Assembly (NCBI GenBank): GCA_001430745.1 | Contig: KQ481983.1 | Coordinates: forward strand, 93,091-107,377 | Reading direction: 5' to 3' | DNA: 14,287 nt | From: Auxenochlorella pyrenoidosa | Taxonomy: Eukaryota; Chlorophyta; Trebouxiophyceae; Chlorellales; Chlorellaceae | Shown: positions 1 through 9,116 of the stretch, piece by piece | Position numbering within the stretch: the stretch's first letter is position 1 | Layout of the letters: every line of letters begins with the position of its first letter | Program-made: the position numbers and the translations under genes | The notes under the pieces: generated by a model | Told to the model about the DNA's origin: nothing | The model's database searches: none | What the model saw: the letters and a program-made list of their open reading frames with translations, nothing else

Positions 1-188
1 CGTTGCCTTGGGGCCACCACGTTGCACCCTGCCGCCCCAACCACCGTGGAAAGCACTGCGGCAAGAGCCGGGGGGGAAGGGGGCCGGGAGGAAGAGTAGC
101 TGCGGCTCCCCCCCGTCCTCGCATCGCCCCTGCCCTGCTCCGCCCCTGGCTTCAAGATGCTCGCCCCTCTCGGCCCGGCTGCCTGCAG

Positions 189-1054
189 ACCGAGAGCGGC
201 GACCTCAACTATGGGGCCATGGCGCTGCTTGCGCTCACATCAGGTGCGGTCCATGTTCACGTCAATCCCGGCGCTGCGCAGGGCTGGGCTGGGCAGGGGA
301 TAGAGGGCCAGCAGCCTGCAGCCAGGCAAGCAAGGCGCGCCCTACACCCCCACCAGAACCCACCCCGCCCTAACCCCCACCCCGCCCCACCCCCGCCGGC
401 TGCAGCCATCATGACGTCCCTGCTGGGCGACGGCGGGCTGATGGTGGAGCAGGTGCCCGACCTGGGGGTGCTGCAGGCCCTGCGGGTGAGTGAGCAACTT
501 GCTTCTCTTCAGGGCTGGTGTTCAGGGCAGTGATGGTGCTGCAGGCCCTGCGGGTGAGCAGCCCCCTGGGCTGGTGTTCAGGGCAGCGCTGCCCTTGCGC
601 CCTGTGCAAATCTTCTGGGGGCACGGGCTGGGTGGGGTGGGGTGGGGTGGGCGGCCCCCCGGCGCTCCCGGCCCCCGCCACTCCTCCCGCCCCACCCGCT
701 TGCCTTGTCTGCAAGCCAGCATCGCGCCCAGCCCTGCCTGCACGGAAACTCCCGGCGCGCCCACCAGCTGCTGCGCCGAGCCCCAACAGCACATTGCCTT
801 GGCCCCCAACCCCAACCCCACACATTCTGTCGCTTTCGAGTTCTTGAGGAAAATATTGACGGCAATCAAAAAAGATGAGCTTACCCCCCATCCTCACCCC
901 ACCAACCCAATCCAACACAACCCTATCCAACTAGCCCAACCCCCCCACCCCCCACCCCACCCCCACCCCCCTGCAGTACCTGGTGTTCTTCCAGCACATG
1001 ATGCTGCTGCCCATGTGGGTGTTTGTCGTCTTCCGCTGGTTCCTGCTCATCTGA
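189..1054 (+). CDS. 3' end of an unidentified membrane protein gene (partial)
   Basis: Three terminal exons are visible: 189-243, 406-485 and 977-1054, ending in TGA at 1052-1054. Each starts after a TGCAG acceptor; donors are GTGCGG (244) and GTGAGT (486). Phases agree: the first exon leaves one base, which joins CC at 406 to make Ala, and the next junction is phase 0. They encode the last 70 residues. The first part (GAMALLALTSAIMTSLLG) is hydrophobic, followed by a short acidic/polar stretch (VEQVPDLGVLQ), then a very hydrophobic end from YLVFFQHMMLLPMW to the final FLLI, so I read two membrane segments with the last at the extreme C-terminus. The gene continues left of the window; 1-188 looks like intron (C-rich, ending CTGCAG), though an exon inside it cannot be excluded. 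I do not recognise the family. The last intron (486-976) is long, carries a tandem duplication and a G-run array, and ends in a C-rich tract before the acceptor. Confidence 0.6.
467..586. repeat. Imperfect tandem duplication spanning an exon end and splice donor
   Basis: A 24-base block containing the exon end and GTGAG donor at 467-490 recurs identically at 535-558. A second block, GGGCTGGTGTTCAGGGCAG, at 512-530 recurs identically at 568-586. The spacing is 68 bases for the first block and 56 for the second, so the second copy has lost about 12 bases between blocks. The duplicated exon end carries its own CTGCAG (acceptor-like), so the second copy could act as a spare donor or as an 8-base microexon. 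Confidence 0.85.
625..654 (+). other. G-run array (possible quadruplex) in the last intron of the membrane protein gene
   Basis: Runs of three or four G at 625-627, 630-632, 634-637, 639-642, 644-647 and 649-651 are separated by one or two bases, mostly T. This meets the usual pattern for a G-quadruplex on the transcribed RNA strand. Whether it folds or affects splicing is not known. Confidence 0.6.
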
Positions 1055-2605
1055 GGGCGGCCGTCCGCCGGCACGGCACCGCACCGCATGGCACGGCAAC
1101 CCGTCGAGTGGGCTCCCAGCCCCCTGCGAGATGAGCCACGCGGCGCTTGGGGACGACACAACACACGCCCTGCACATCCGCCCACCTGGGGCACGGAATG
1201 GCCTCACCCGACCGTGCGTTGCGTGCCCCGTCGGTGCGCCTGCTGGCGGCGCCGCCTGCCTGCCACAGGCGGGGCCATGAAGCGGCCCTCACCTGTTGTG
1301 TGATCGATTGAAAACCCAGCACTGGAGATGCCCAAATGCACGAATCTTGCAGGGCCTGTCCCTCCCATTCTTTTCCTCAGCCGCACTCCAGCCTTTTACG
1401 CACGACTGCACCAGCGCCTCTTTCTTGCAGCCCCTCTCCGTTGCGGGGCCGTCGCAGCGGGCTGTGGGCGTGCTCCCTGGCGTACTTGCTGCCTGCCGAC
1501 GATGCGATCCGATGAGACTCCCCTGCTGCCCATACATACATACCTGCACCTCCCAACTGCATGCCTCCGTGCCCCCCCTCTGCGCCCTGCTGTGCCCACA
1601 CTGCTTTGCCCCCTGTCCCACAGCGAGAATCCCGGGCAGCGCGCCTGGTGTCTGCCAGCTCTAGCATTTGCCATTCCCCTGTACACTCCGCCCCCCCAGT
1701 TTGCCTCTTCTTTGCCCCCATGGCTGCCCACTGCTGCCCATCCTTCAGGCCGCCACCGACACGTTGCGCCTGCATTCCTCCCCCTGTAGCCTCCCAGCCG
1801 CACTCAATGAGCAGCGCCTGTACACTACACCGCCGGCTGCGCTAGTGTTCATGCCGCCGCCCGTTTTCCCGGCGCTCGCGCTGCTCCCTTCATTCCACCC
1901 TGTGCATTGTGCCTTGCAACCCAGATTGCCGCGAGCCTGTGCACCACAACTTGCAAGTTTCAGGTACTAGAACAGTGGTGGCTGCAAGATGACGTCACGC
2001 TACCATAGAGCAGGAGAGGCAATGCCAAAGGCTCTAGGGCAGGCTGCAGCTGTGCACCATTCCAACTCGGCATTCAACACTTGGCGTGCCGTTTGTGATC
2101 ATTTGCAGGGTTGGAAGTTGCGGCACGATGGTTGGTTGCTTTGCGAGTTTGTATCGCGGCAGGGCTGGATCCAGGGGCACGTACATGCAAGGAATACATG
2201 GATTGGAGGGCCAGACACGGCAAGTGCTGTTGAGGAAATCAAGCGGGGTCTCCCTGTCAGGAGGGATCACTGCAACACAGGGAGGTGACGTTGCGGGATG
2301 AACTGCAAGGCAGCACTGCTGTTGGAACACAAGTATGGCGGGGGATGGGCGTAAGTCAGGGACGCTCGCGGGCAGCGCTCAAACGGGTGCAGCGCATGGG
2401 AAAAGGGAAAAAAATTGTGGGCTGCTGGCCGCTGCACCAAGTGGAACGTGTAGGGGTTGTGCAGGCACTTGGTTCTGTGCAAGGGGCCACAGAAAACAGC
2501 CCCTGGGGGCACAGGGAGCTTGCAGGAAAGGCGTAACTGAAGTGCCTAAAACGGAGGCCTGCGTTTGCCAGTGGTTGCAAAGCACTGGCCAGAAAGGCGC
2601 CGCGC
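1055..2605. other. Spacer between two convergent genes; 3' flanks, no gene seen
   Basis: This 1.55 kb lies between the stop of the plus-strand membrane protein gene (1054) and the stop of the minus-strand repeat gene (2606), so both 3' untranslated regions should lie here. I looked for TGTAA, the common green-algal polyadenylation signal, on the relevant strands and saw no clear copy. Open frames here are short, cysteine/proline/arginine-rich on both strands and lack splice-consistent continuation. I see no RNA gene or mobile element. Confidence 0.6.
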
Positions 2606-5600
2606 TCACGGTGCAGGCAGAAGGCGGCGCGACTCGAGCAGCAGGCGGCGGCGAGCGGGGCAGAGGCCCAGGGGGGTAAGGATGAGCTTGGTAGTGAGCG
2701 AGCCGCACAGCCCGCCGATCAGCGTGCTCAGGGTGGTTTCCACCACGCCCAGCCGGCCGTCCAGGCTGGTGACGTTGCCCTGCAGGACACCGATGGAGCT
2801 GCCCTGGCCGGTGACCGTGCTGGTCAGGCTGGTGACGCTGCCTTGCACGCCGGTCACGGTGCTGCTCAGGCCGGTGAGGGTTGAGTTGAGGCTGGTGACG
2901 TTGCTCTGCACGCCCGTGAGGGAGCTGCCCAGGCCGGTGACTGTCCCTGTCAGGCTGGTGACGTTGCTCTGCACGCCAGTGAGCGTGCCGACCAAGCCGG
3001 TGACTGTCCCTGTCAGGCTGGTGACGTTGGTCTGGACACCGTCCACGGTGGTCTGGACAAAGCTGAGGGTGCCAGAGACGTCGTCCAGGCTGTTGGTCAG
3101 GTTGGTCACGCGGCCGTTCAGGCCCAGCAGCGTGGAGGCATTGCCCACCTGCAGGAGTGAGGGCGGTGGGGAGCGGCGAGGGTCACATATGTGTGTTCAT
3201 GTACTTTTACTGGCATGACTGCCCAGCTGCTGTGGCAAGGCAGCCGGCTGTTTTTCAAAGCCTGGCGATGGCCAATGCAAAGCCCCTTGTCACTCCTCTC
3301 TGCCAAAGGTCAAGCAGAAGGTGGCTGGGTGGCCAAGGCGGCCAGGCTCACGCACTCTTATACTGCGCCGCTGCGGGTAGCCCACAGCGCAGCTGCAAAC
3401 ACTCCCTCCCCCCAGCCCCTCCCCACTCACCAGCGGCTGTGTGGCGGCTGTGAGGCTGGATAGGTCGCTGACAACACTCCCAACAGAGGTCTGCACGTTG
3501 CCCAGATCAGTTGTCAGGCCGCCGACAGTGCTCGTCAGTCCGGTCACGTTGGTGGTGAGGTCGGTTACGGTGCTGCCCAGGCCCAGCAGGGTGTCCTTGA
3601 TGGGCACCAGGGGCGCCAGCGCGGTCACGTTGGTGGTGAGGTCTGTGACCGTCCCAACCAGGCCCAGCAGGGTGTCCTTGACTGGCACCAGCGGCAGCAG
3701 GCCGGTCACGTTGGTGGTGAGGTCGCCCACTGTGCTCTCCAGGCTGGTGAGGTTGGCCAGGCAGGTGCCGGTGGTGGTGAGCAGCCCCGTGACGTCGGAT
3801 GTGAGGCCGCTCAAGCCGCTAGTGAGGCCAGTCACGTTGCTGAGCAGCCCGCTGACGTCAGACGTGAGGCCGCTCACATCGCTGACCAGGCCGCTGACGT
3901 TGGAGGTGAGACCGCTGAGTCCGCTGGTGAGGCCACCCACAGTGGTGGTCAGGCCGCTGACATCCGAGGTGATGCCGCTCAAGCCGGTGGTGAGGCCGGT
4001 CACGTTGCTGAGCAGCCCGGTGACGTCGGAGGTGATGCCGGAGACGGATGTCTGTAGGCCGCTGACAAGGGTGCTGAGGGCGCCGAGGTCTGTCTGGAGG
4101 CTGGTTGTGTTGGTCACCAGGTCGCTGACAGTGCTGCCCAGGCCCAGCAGGGAGCCGGTCACGGGCACCAGCGGCAGCAGACTGGTAACGTTGGTAGTGA
4201 GGTCGTTGACGGTGCTGCCCAGGCCCAGCAGGGTGTCCTTGATGGGCACCAGCGGCAGCAGGCCGGTGATGTTGGTGGTGAGGTCGTTGACGGTGCCGCC
4301 AAGGCTGGTCAGGTTTGCCAGGCAGATGCCGGTGGAAGTGAGCAGCCCGCTGACATCGGATGTGAGGCCCGTCACGTTGCTGAGCAGGCCGCTCAAGCCG
4401 CTGGTGAGGCCGGTAACATTGCTGAGCAGGCCGCTGACGTCAGAGGTAAGGCTGGTGACGTCGGAGGTGATGCTGGTGACTGAAGTCTGCACGCCGTTGA
4501 CGAGGGTGTTGAGGGTGCTGAGGCCGGACTGGAGGTTGGTTGTGTTGGTCACCAGATCGCTGACAGTGCTGCCGAGGCCCAGCAGGGTGTCCTTGATGGG
4601 CACCAGGGGCAGCAGGCCGGTCACGTTGGCGGTGAGGTCGGTCACGTTGCCAACCAGGCCCAGCAGGGTGTCCTTGACTGGCACCAGCGGCAGCAGGCCG
4701 GTCACATTGCTGACAAGGCCACCCACTGTGCTCTCCAGACTGGTGAGGTTGGCCAGGCAGGTGCCGGTGGAGGCGAGCAGGCCGGTGACGTCTGATGTGA
4801 GGCCCGTGACATTGCTGAGCAGGCCCAGCAGGGTGTCCTTAGCCGACAGCAGAGGCGCAAGGGTTGTCTGCAGCAGGGAGGGTTGCAAGAGGCCATGGTT
4901 TATCAGGTTGGAGGCATGATAACAGCAAGGGTGAGTGAGCAGGGCCCCCCTTGTCTTGAGTCATGCTGTATGCCCGCCTGCTGCCCGTGCCCGCCTGCCC
5001 CAGGCCTCAGCTCAGGCTACTGCATGCGCCATCCCACAACACGCCACAAGGCTCCTCAATTACAAGATAACGTGGCGCCCCGCCCCTGCCCATCCGGCCA
5101 ACCCACCTCGAGGCTGGTCAGGTTTCCGGGCAGCTGGATCAGGGAGGACGCAATGTCGGTGAGCGGCTTGACCGCACCCTCCAGGCTGGTCAGGTTGGCC
5201 AGGCAGGTGCCGGTGGAGGCGAGCAGGCCGGTTACATCAGAGGTGAGGCCCGTCACGTTGCTGAGCAGGCCCAGCAGGGTGTCCTTGACTGGCACCAGCG
5301 GCAGCAGCGGCGTCAGGGTCGTCTGCATAGCGGAGGGAGGGGTCATGCATGTTGCAGCCAGTCAGTAATGCAGCGATGGCGGCGCAGGGCACGACACTGC
5401 ATCCCCTCCCGCCAGCCTGCAGCAGCCATGTTCAGCTGCCGGCGTGCTCAGCCATGCTATTAGAGGCGCATGTTTGCGGCCCCCAGCACCAAGCCGACCC
5501 CAGTGCCTGGTGTACTGCCGGCCCACAGGCGGCTCGCACCTGCAGGCTCGATAGGTTGGTCGGCAGCTGAATCAGAGAGTCCTTGATGTCCAGAAGAGGC

Positions 5601-7793
5601 TGCAGTTAGGAAAGAATAAGAATTAAATGTTAAAGAATGTTTCAGTTAAGATTACCTAGAAGGTAAAGTTGACAGCTGCAGCGGTGGGCAAGGCCAGGCG
5701 GGGCGAGGGGCTCAGCTCCCGTGCCGCCGGGCGGGGCGCGAGGCACGGGTGATGGTCTAAGGAGCACGTTGCAGCTTTGCTGGGTGACGCAAGGACAGGC
5801 GCAGGGCAGGAACGGGTGCTGCACCCTCCACACGCCCAGGGCGCACTGCGCCTGGACCCACCTTGACTGCAGCCGGCAGGCCGGTGAGGGGCTTGAGGTC
5901 CGTCAAGATGTTCTGGACGTCTGCACCGCGGGAGCAAATTTGGCGGCGCGAGTTGCAAAACTCAAGTCACTGGACCTTGTACACGGGTATGCCCCGTGCT
6001 GCATGGGTGTGCGCCCCCGCTCTGCAGGGAGCCAGCCGATCTGCTGCGCAATGCAGGCAGGCGGGCGTGCTAGGCCTGTCGTCGACCCAATCAACTGAGA
6101 CTGGTGTAACAACCAGCCAGCAGCCAGCCAGCTAACTGACACGAGGTGCACCTGTCGGCAGCCCAAGCAGGTCGTTCTTGATTCCTAGCAGGGGGGTGAC
6201 ATTCTGTGCCAGGCTGGGCACCTGCAGAGCCGGGGGGGGGCGGGCGCAAGCACACCATGCACGCTCGGGCGGGCCAGGTGGTGGCAGGGGCAGGGGCGGC
6301 GGCCTAAGGCTGCGCACCACAACTGCAGGGCGGCGAGGCTGCCCCCCGGGCCCCCCTGTGCCAAATGTCTGCAGGCGTAGCAGCACTCCCAGGAGGCCTA
6401 TACCTTCCCCCCTGCCCATACCTGCAGCAGCGCGTCCTTGATGCCCACCAGCGGCTGCAGCGCCTGCAGCGCGCTGCATGTGGTGCAGTTGTTCTGCAGG
6501 GCCGTGAGCCCCGCCGCCAGCTTGGGCACGGTCAGCAGGTCCTTCTTAATATCCAGCAGCGGCGCGATGCTGCTCTGTATGCTGGGCACCTGCACAGCCA
6601 GGGTGCGCGTCGGCCTTGGTTGGCGGCGCAACCGGGCACGGGGGTGGGCGCGCCCGCTGCCAGGGCTTGTCCCCTGTTGCACTGCCAGGGATCTCACGGC
6701 CCCCCAACCGAGGCGCCCACATCCCCATCGGCTGTTCCCTGCCAACAACCCTGCCCCCACGCCCCCACCCCACCCACCCCACCTACACCCCCACCCCCAC
6801 CCCACCCCCACCCACCCACACCCACACACCTCCAAACCCCACCCCACTTTGCCACCCCCACCCCACCCACACCCACACTCCAAACCCCACCTCCACCCCA
6901 CCCCCTCACCAGCAGCAGCTTCTCCCTGATCCTGAGCAGGGGCTGAACATTAGTAATTGTGGTCTGCACCACGTTGCAGCTGGAGCAGGTGCTCTGCAGC
7001 ACCGTCACATTCTTGACCAGGTTGGGGACGGCCAGCAGGTTCTGCTTGATGACCAGCAGCGGCCGCACATCCTGCTGAATGTTGTTCACCGTGGTTTGCA
7101 CCTGCAGCAGGGCAGGGGCAGGCGTTCGTGGCCGGGTAAGGGGGTGCGCGGGCTGGCAGGCCTGGGACCTGTGCTCTGAGCTGGGGTGCTCACTGTGCCG
7201 CAGACGCAGGACGGGAGTCGGCTGGTGGGGTTTGGAGGGATGCGCATCTGGCAGGCAGAGGTAGGATAACACGAGGCATTGCGTTGCTGGCATGCAAGGG
7301 AGGAGTGCACGAATGCCGCAGCGCTTCGATGGGATGGAGGACGCATGGTGCTGGCCTTGCACCTCAGCCACCACCCCCGCCCCGCCCACCCCTTCTCGCC
7401 TGCACCAGCTGCTGCTTCGTGTCCAGCAGCTGCTGCATGCTGCGCTGCATCGCGTTGAACTGGCTCTGCAGCGTCCTGAGCTGCGCCTGCAGCTGGGTAA
7501 TGGCCTTCGCATTGTCCTTGCAGCACGTCTCTGTGATGGGGAGGTGCTGGCCCTGGGCAGCAGCACTGCCGAGGCAGAGGAGCACGGCAGCGGCCACCAG
7601 CAGGGTGGCAGCAGGGCTGCGGCATGGGGGAGTGGGGCGGGGCGGCTGGTCAGGGGCTGCTTGGGCTCGGATGATGCTGATGAGTGAAGAAGGAGGATGC
7701 AAACCCCGCAGATGTGCCGAGAACATGTGTGCAGCAGTTTGCAGCCACCGGTGTCGGGACGGGGCACACTCACCGCCGGGCCCGAGCGGGCAT
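2606..7793 (-). CDS. Secreted heptad-repeat protein, predicted 991 residues, ten exons
   Basis: Exons on the minus strand: 7793-7774, 7616-7406, 7101-6910, 6589-6422, 6221-6152, 5920-5862, 5599-5540, 5322-5107, 4867-3431 and 3148-2606 (TGA). The total is 2976 bases and all phases agree; donors are GTGAGT, GTGCAG, GTGAGG, GTATGG, GTGCAC, GTGGGT or GTGCGA, and acceptors end in CAG. The first ATG (7793) gives MPARARR, which joins a hydrophobic core (ATLLVAAAVLLCLGSAAA) to form a signal peptide with likely cleavage near residue 27. Residues 28-77 look helical with Cys38-Cys39. Residues 78-332 carry repeats of the type P-L-L-x-[IV]-K-x-x-L-L-x-[LV]-P, roughly one per exon, with CSSC (116-119) and CTTC (176-179). 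Residues 333-811 (one 1437-base exon) and 812-940 are heptads such as SNVTGLT and SDVTGLL with Val/Leu at spacing 3-4. The tail ends in a basic/Leu stretch (RRRLLLESRRLL) with no clear membrane anchor. I count about 33 N-x-S/T sequons. An extracellular fibrous glycoprotein (wall, matrix or adhesin) is an inference; the family is unknown to me. Confidence 0.78.
2786..3037 (-). repeat. Four tandem 21-residue (63-base) repeats in the last exon of the large repeat gene
   Basis: Predicted residues 849-932 divide into four units that begin V-Q-x-[NS]-V-T-S-L; a fifth partial unit (L-Q-G-N-V-T-S-L) follows to about 2762. Each unit is three heptads, with hydrophobic residues spaced 3,4,3,4. The plus strand shows the matching periodic text AGGCTGGTGACGTTG about every 63 bases. 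The unit differs from the heptads of the preceding exon by its fixed V-Q start. Confidence 0.85.
3431..5322 (-). repeat. Higher-order repeat in the heptad region, with one Cys per unit
   Basis: The motif T-G-[TI]-C-L-A-N-L-T-S-L occurs four times, with its conserved DNA core GCCAGGCAG (plus strand) at 5198-5206, 4752-4760, 4317-4325 and 3756-3764. Within the large exon the copies are 435 and 561 bases apart, i.e. 145 and 187 residues. Each is followed by T-N-V-T-G-L-L-P-L-V-P-V-K-D-T-L-L-G-L type modules and then by a variable number of S-N/D-V-T/S-G-L heptads. The first copy, in exon 5322-5107, is separated from the rest by an intron. The array looks like amplification of a unit with expansion and contraction of the heptad part. 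Confidence 0.8.
5605..5672. other. AT-rich island inside an intron
   Basis: Within the intron at 5600-5861 there is about 70 bases made mainly of A and T (for example GAATAAGAATTAAATG), unlike the GC-rich surroundings. It sits directly upstream of the acceptor in the sense direction, so it could hold the branch point and pyrimidine tract. It has no open frame of note. Confidence 0.7.
6743..6906 (-). other. Low-complexity (C)n(A)-rich intron tract, G-rich in the sense strand
   Basis: The plus strand is an almost pure mix of CCCACC, CCACCCC and CACACC repeats. It belongs to the intron 6590-6909 of the large repeat gene, starting just after the GTGAGG donor, so the transcript would carry many GGGG/GGGTGGG runs with quadruplex potential. 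Long open frames that cross it on either strand are low-complexity artefacts. Confidence 0.75.
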
Positions 7794-8175
7794 TATGGTG
7801 GTGGCACCAGCAGGCACGGTTGGGAGGTTGTGGAGGTTGAGGTTGAGGTTTTGCTTCGAGCCTGCAACTCAGATGCAGCAAAACAGGCTTTCCAGGATTG
7901 TAACGGGCGGCAGGGGCAGAAGTGGGAGCGGCGGCAGCGGCGGCGGCAGCGGCGGCGATGGAAGCAGTGGCTGGGCTGAGGCTTTGCGGGCGCAGACCGC
8001 TGCCCGCGCCCCCGGCAAATTCTGAGACTGCTGCACCCTCCTCACAGTGATGCTCTGAGCGAAGGGGTCGGAGTCCGTATCCCGCTCCTTGTTCTCGCCC
8101 TGACCTTCTGTGACTGCTGCGCACCTGGGAGTTTGGATGGGGCTAAGTGGATGTTTGCTTGGTGACATTAAGTGA
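7794..8175 (-). other. Predicted 5' leader of the large repeat gene
   Basis: If transcription starts about 25-30 bases downstream of the TATAAAT box, the leader is about 380 bases. It includes an imperfect GCC/GCCGCT run (7930-7965) and small upstream ATGs (for example at 8163). A donor-like CAG/GTGCGC near 8125 and an acceptor-like GTGCAG near 8035 suggest the leader may itself be spliced. The chosen ATG at 7793 has A at position -3 and is the only one that joins in phase 2 to the signal-peptide exon. Confidence 0.4.
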
Positions 8176-8196
8176 TGAGGCGGGTTTGGGCCGTTC

Positions 8197-8203
8197 ATTT
8201 ATA
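8197..8203 (-). promoter_or_regulatory. TATA box of the large repeat gene
   Basis: TATAAAT on the minus strand, about 400 bases upstream of the predicted ATG (7793), in an otherwise GC-rich flank. It is correctly oriented for the gene and has the shared GGTCCGGA octamer 22 bases upstream. Confidence 0.5.
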
Positions 8204-8224
8204 GGAGAGTTGTTGGCAGCGGCC

Positions 8225-8232
8225 TCCGGACC
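8225..8232 (-). promoter_or_regulatory. Shared promoter octamer GGTCCGGA, copy at the large repeat gene
   Basis: GGTCCGGA on the minus strand, about 22 bases upstream of the TATA box. The same octamer in the same orientation lies upstream of the TATA-like box of the neighbouring paralog (11635-11642). Function as a binding site is an inference. Confidence 0.3.
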
Positions 8233-8753
8233 ACTTTCGTGATCGCAGCTTCTTCCCCCGAGCACGTTTCCTACTGGCCGCCGCGCCGGAACATTCGAAG
8301 CGCTGGAAGTAGTTGGAACGGCTGCGCCGGCGGCGGCCTTGTGGCACTAGTTGCTTGGTGTGCAGCTGGGCGGCGCCTGCCTGACGGCCGCCGTCCATGC
8401 AACCAGCTGGCATGCAGGCATGGGTTCTCGTCCAGCAATTGGTTGGTCCCGCTGATGCACCTGTCTGAAGATGTCTTTTGGAGCAGAGAGGGGCAGGTGC
8501 AGCTGGTGTTGGGGCATCCACCCAGGGCCTCTCTTTTTGGTGCCTCTCCGACGTCGACTTCTCCGTGCCCCGCAAAGCGGCGCCACCACCCCGCCGCAGC
8601 ATGCTGGAGCCCGCCATGCAGAATGCCACCTGCACCTGTGCTCGTCAACTCCCAGACTGCGTCGACGCACACTCAGTGCTTCCAGGCACTGCGCAGGCTG
8701 CCGTGCTTCCTGGGCAGGCTGCTTGTGTGGCGGCATCCAACGAGTGGATCTCT

Positions 8754-8758
8754 TTACA
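8754..8758 (-). terminator. Possible polyadenylation signal (TGTAA) for the small paralog
   Basis: TGTAA on the minus strand, about 560 bases past the TAA at 9318. TGTAA is the usual signal in green-algal nuclear genes, and 3' untranslated regions of this length are not rare there. It is the first copy I see downstream on this strand, but a five-base match is weak evidence. Confidence 0.25.
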
Positions 8759-9069
8759 CAACCAGGGGGGTGGTGCAATCACAGAATCGCATGCATATGC
8801 TGAAGCCTAGTAGGTGCGGGGGGTTGTTGTGCGCATGGCTGGAGGCGGTAGCTGGGCATCACATTCAAAGGCATTGGATTTGCGGTCGGTGGCGCAACGA
8901 AAAAATTGGCAATGAAGCGGGCAGGAGGCCACCTGGCGGCTGGCTGGCGCAAACTGTGGCGTCACAAAAAAGAAGAGCGCTGGAAACGGGTTCGGCCATG
9001 ACTTGTGTTCGGAAGGGGGCATGGCATGTATGGGGGAAGGGGCGGGGAAGGGTGGAAGGCAGCTGGGAT

Positions 9070-9116
9070 ACGAGACAAGGAACGGCAGGCGGGACACGGG
9101 ACAAGGAATGGCAGGC
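9070..9116. repeat. Two-copy 21-base direct repeat, period 26
   Basis: ACGAGACAAGGAACGGCAGG at 9070 recurs as ACGGGACAAGGAATGGCAGG at 9096, with two mismatches. It falls in the expected 3' untranslated region of the small paralog. No function is apparent. Confidence 0.75.

Noticed and set aside
3441..4919. Plus-strand open frame of 492 codons antisense to the large heptad exon
   Set aside because: It mirrors the repeat codons of the minus-strand exon (GTGACG, CTGAGC and so on), which contain no stop in this antisense frame. It lacks splice-consistent partners, a signal peptide or a plausible composition, while the minus strand fits a full ten-exon model.
2606..5322. CRISPR-like or satellite interpretation of the regular repeats
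   Set aside because: The period follows codons (21 and 63 bases), the frame stays open on the minus strand, and variation preserves the hydrophobic pattern, so this is a protein-coding repeat.
6694..8124. Minus-strand open frame of 476 codons across the first exons of the large gene
   Set aside because: It runs through introns, including the G-rich low-complexity tract, and only part of it is in the frame of the real exons. The spliced model explains the region better.
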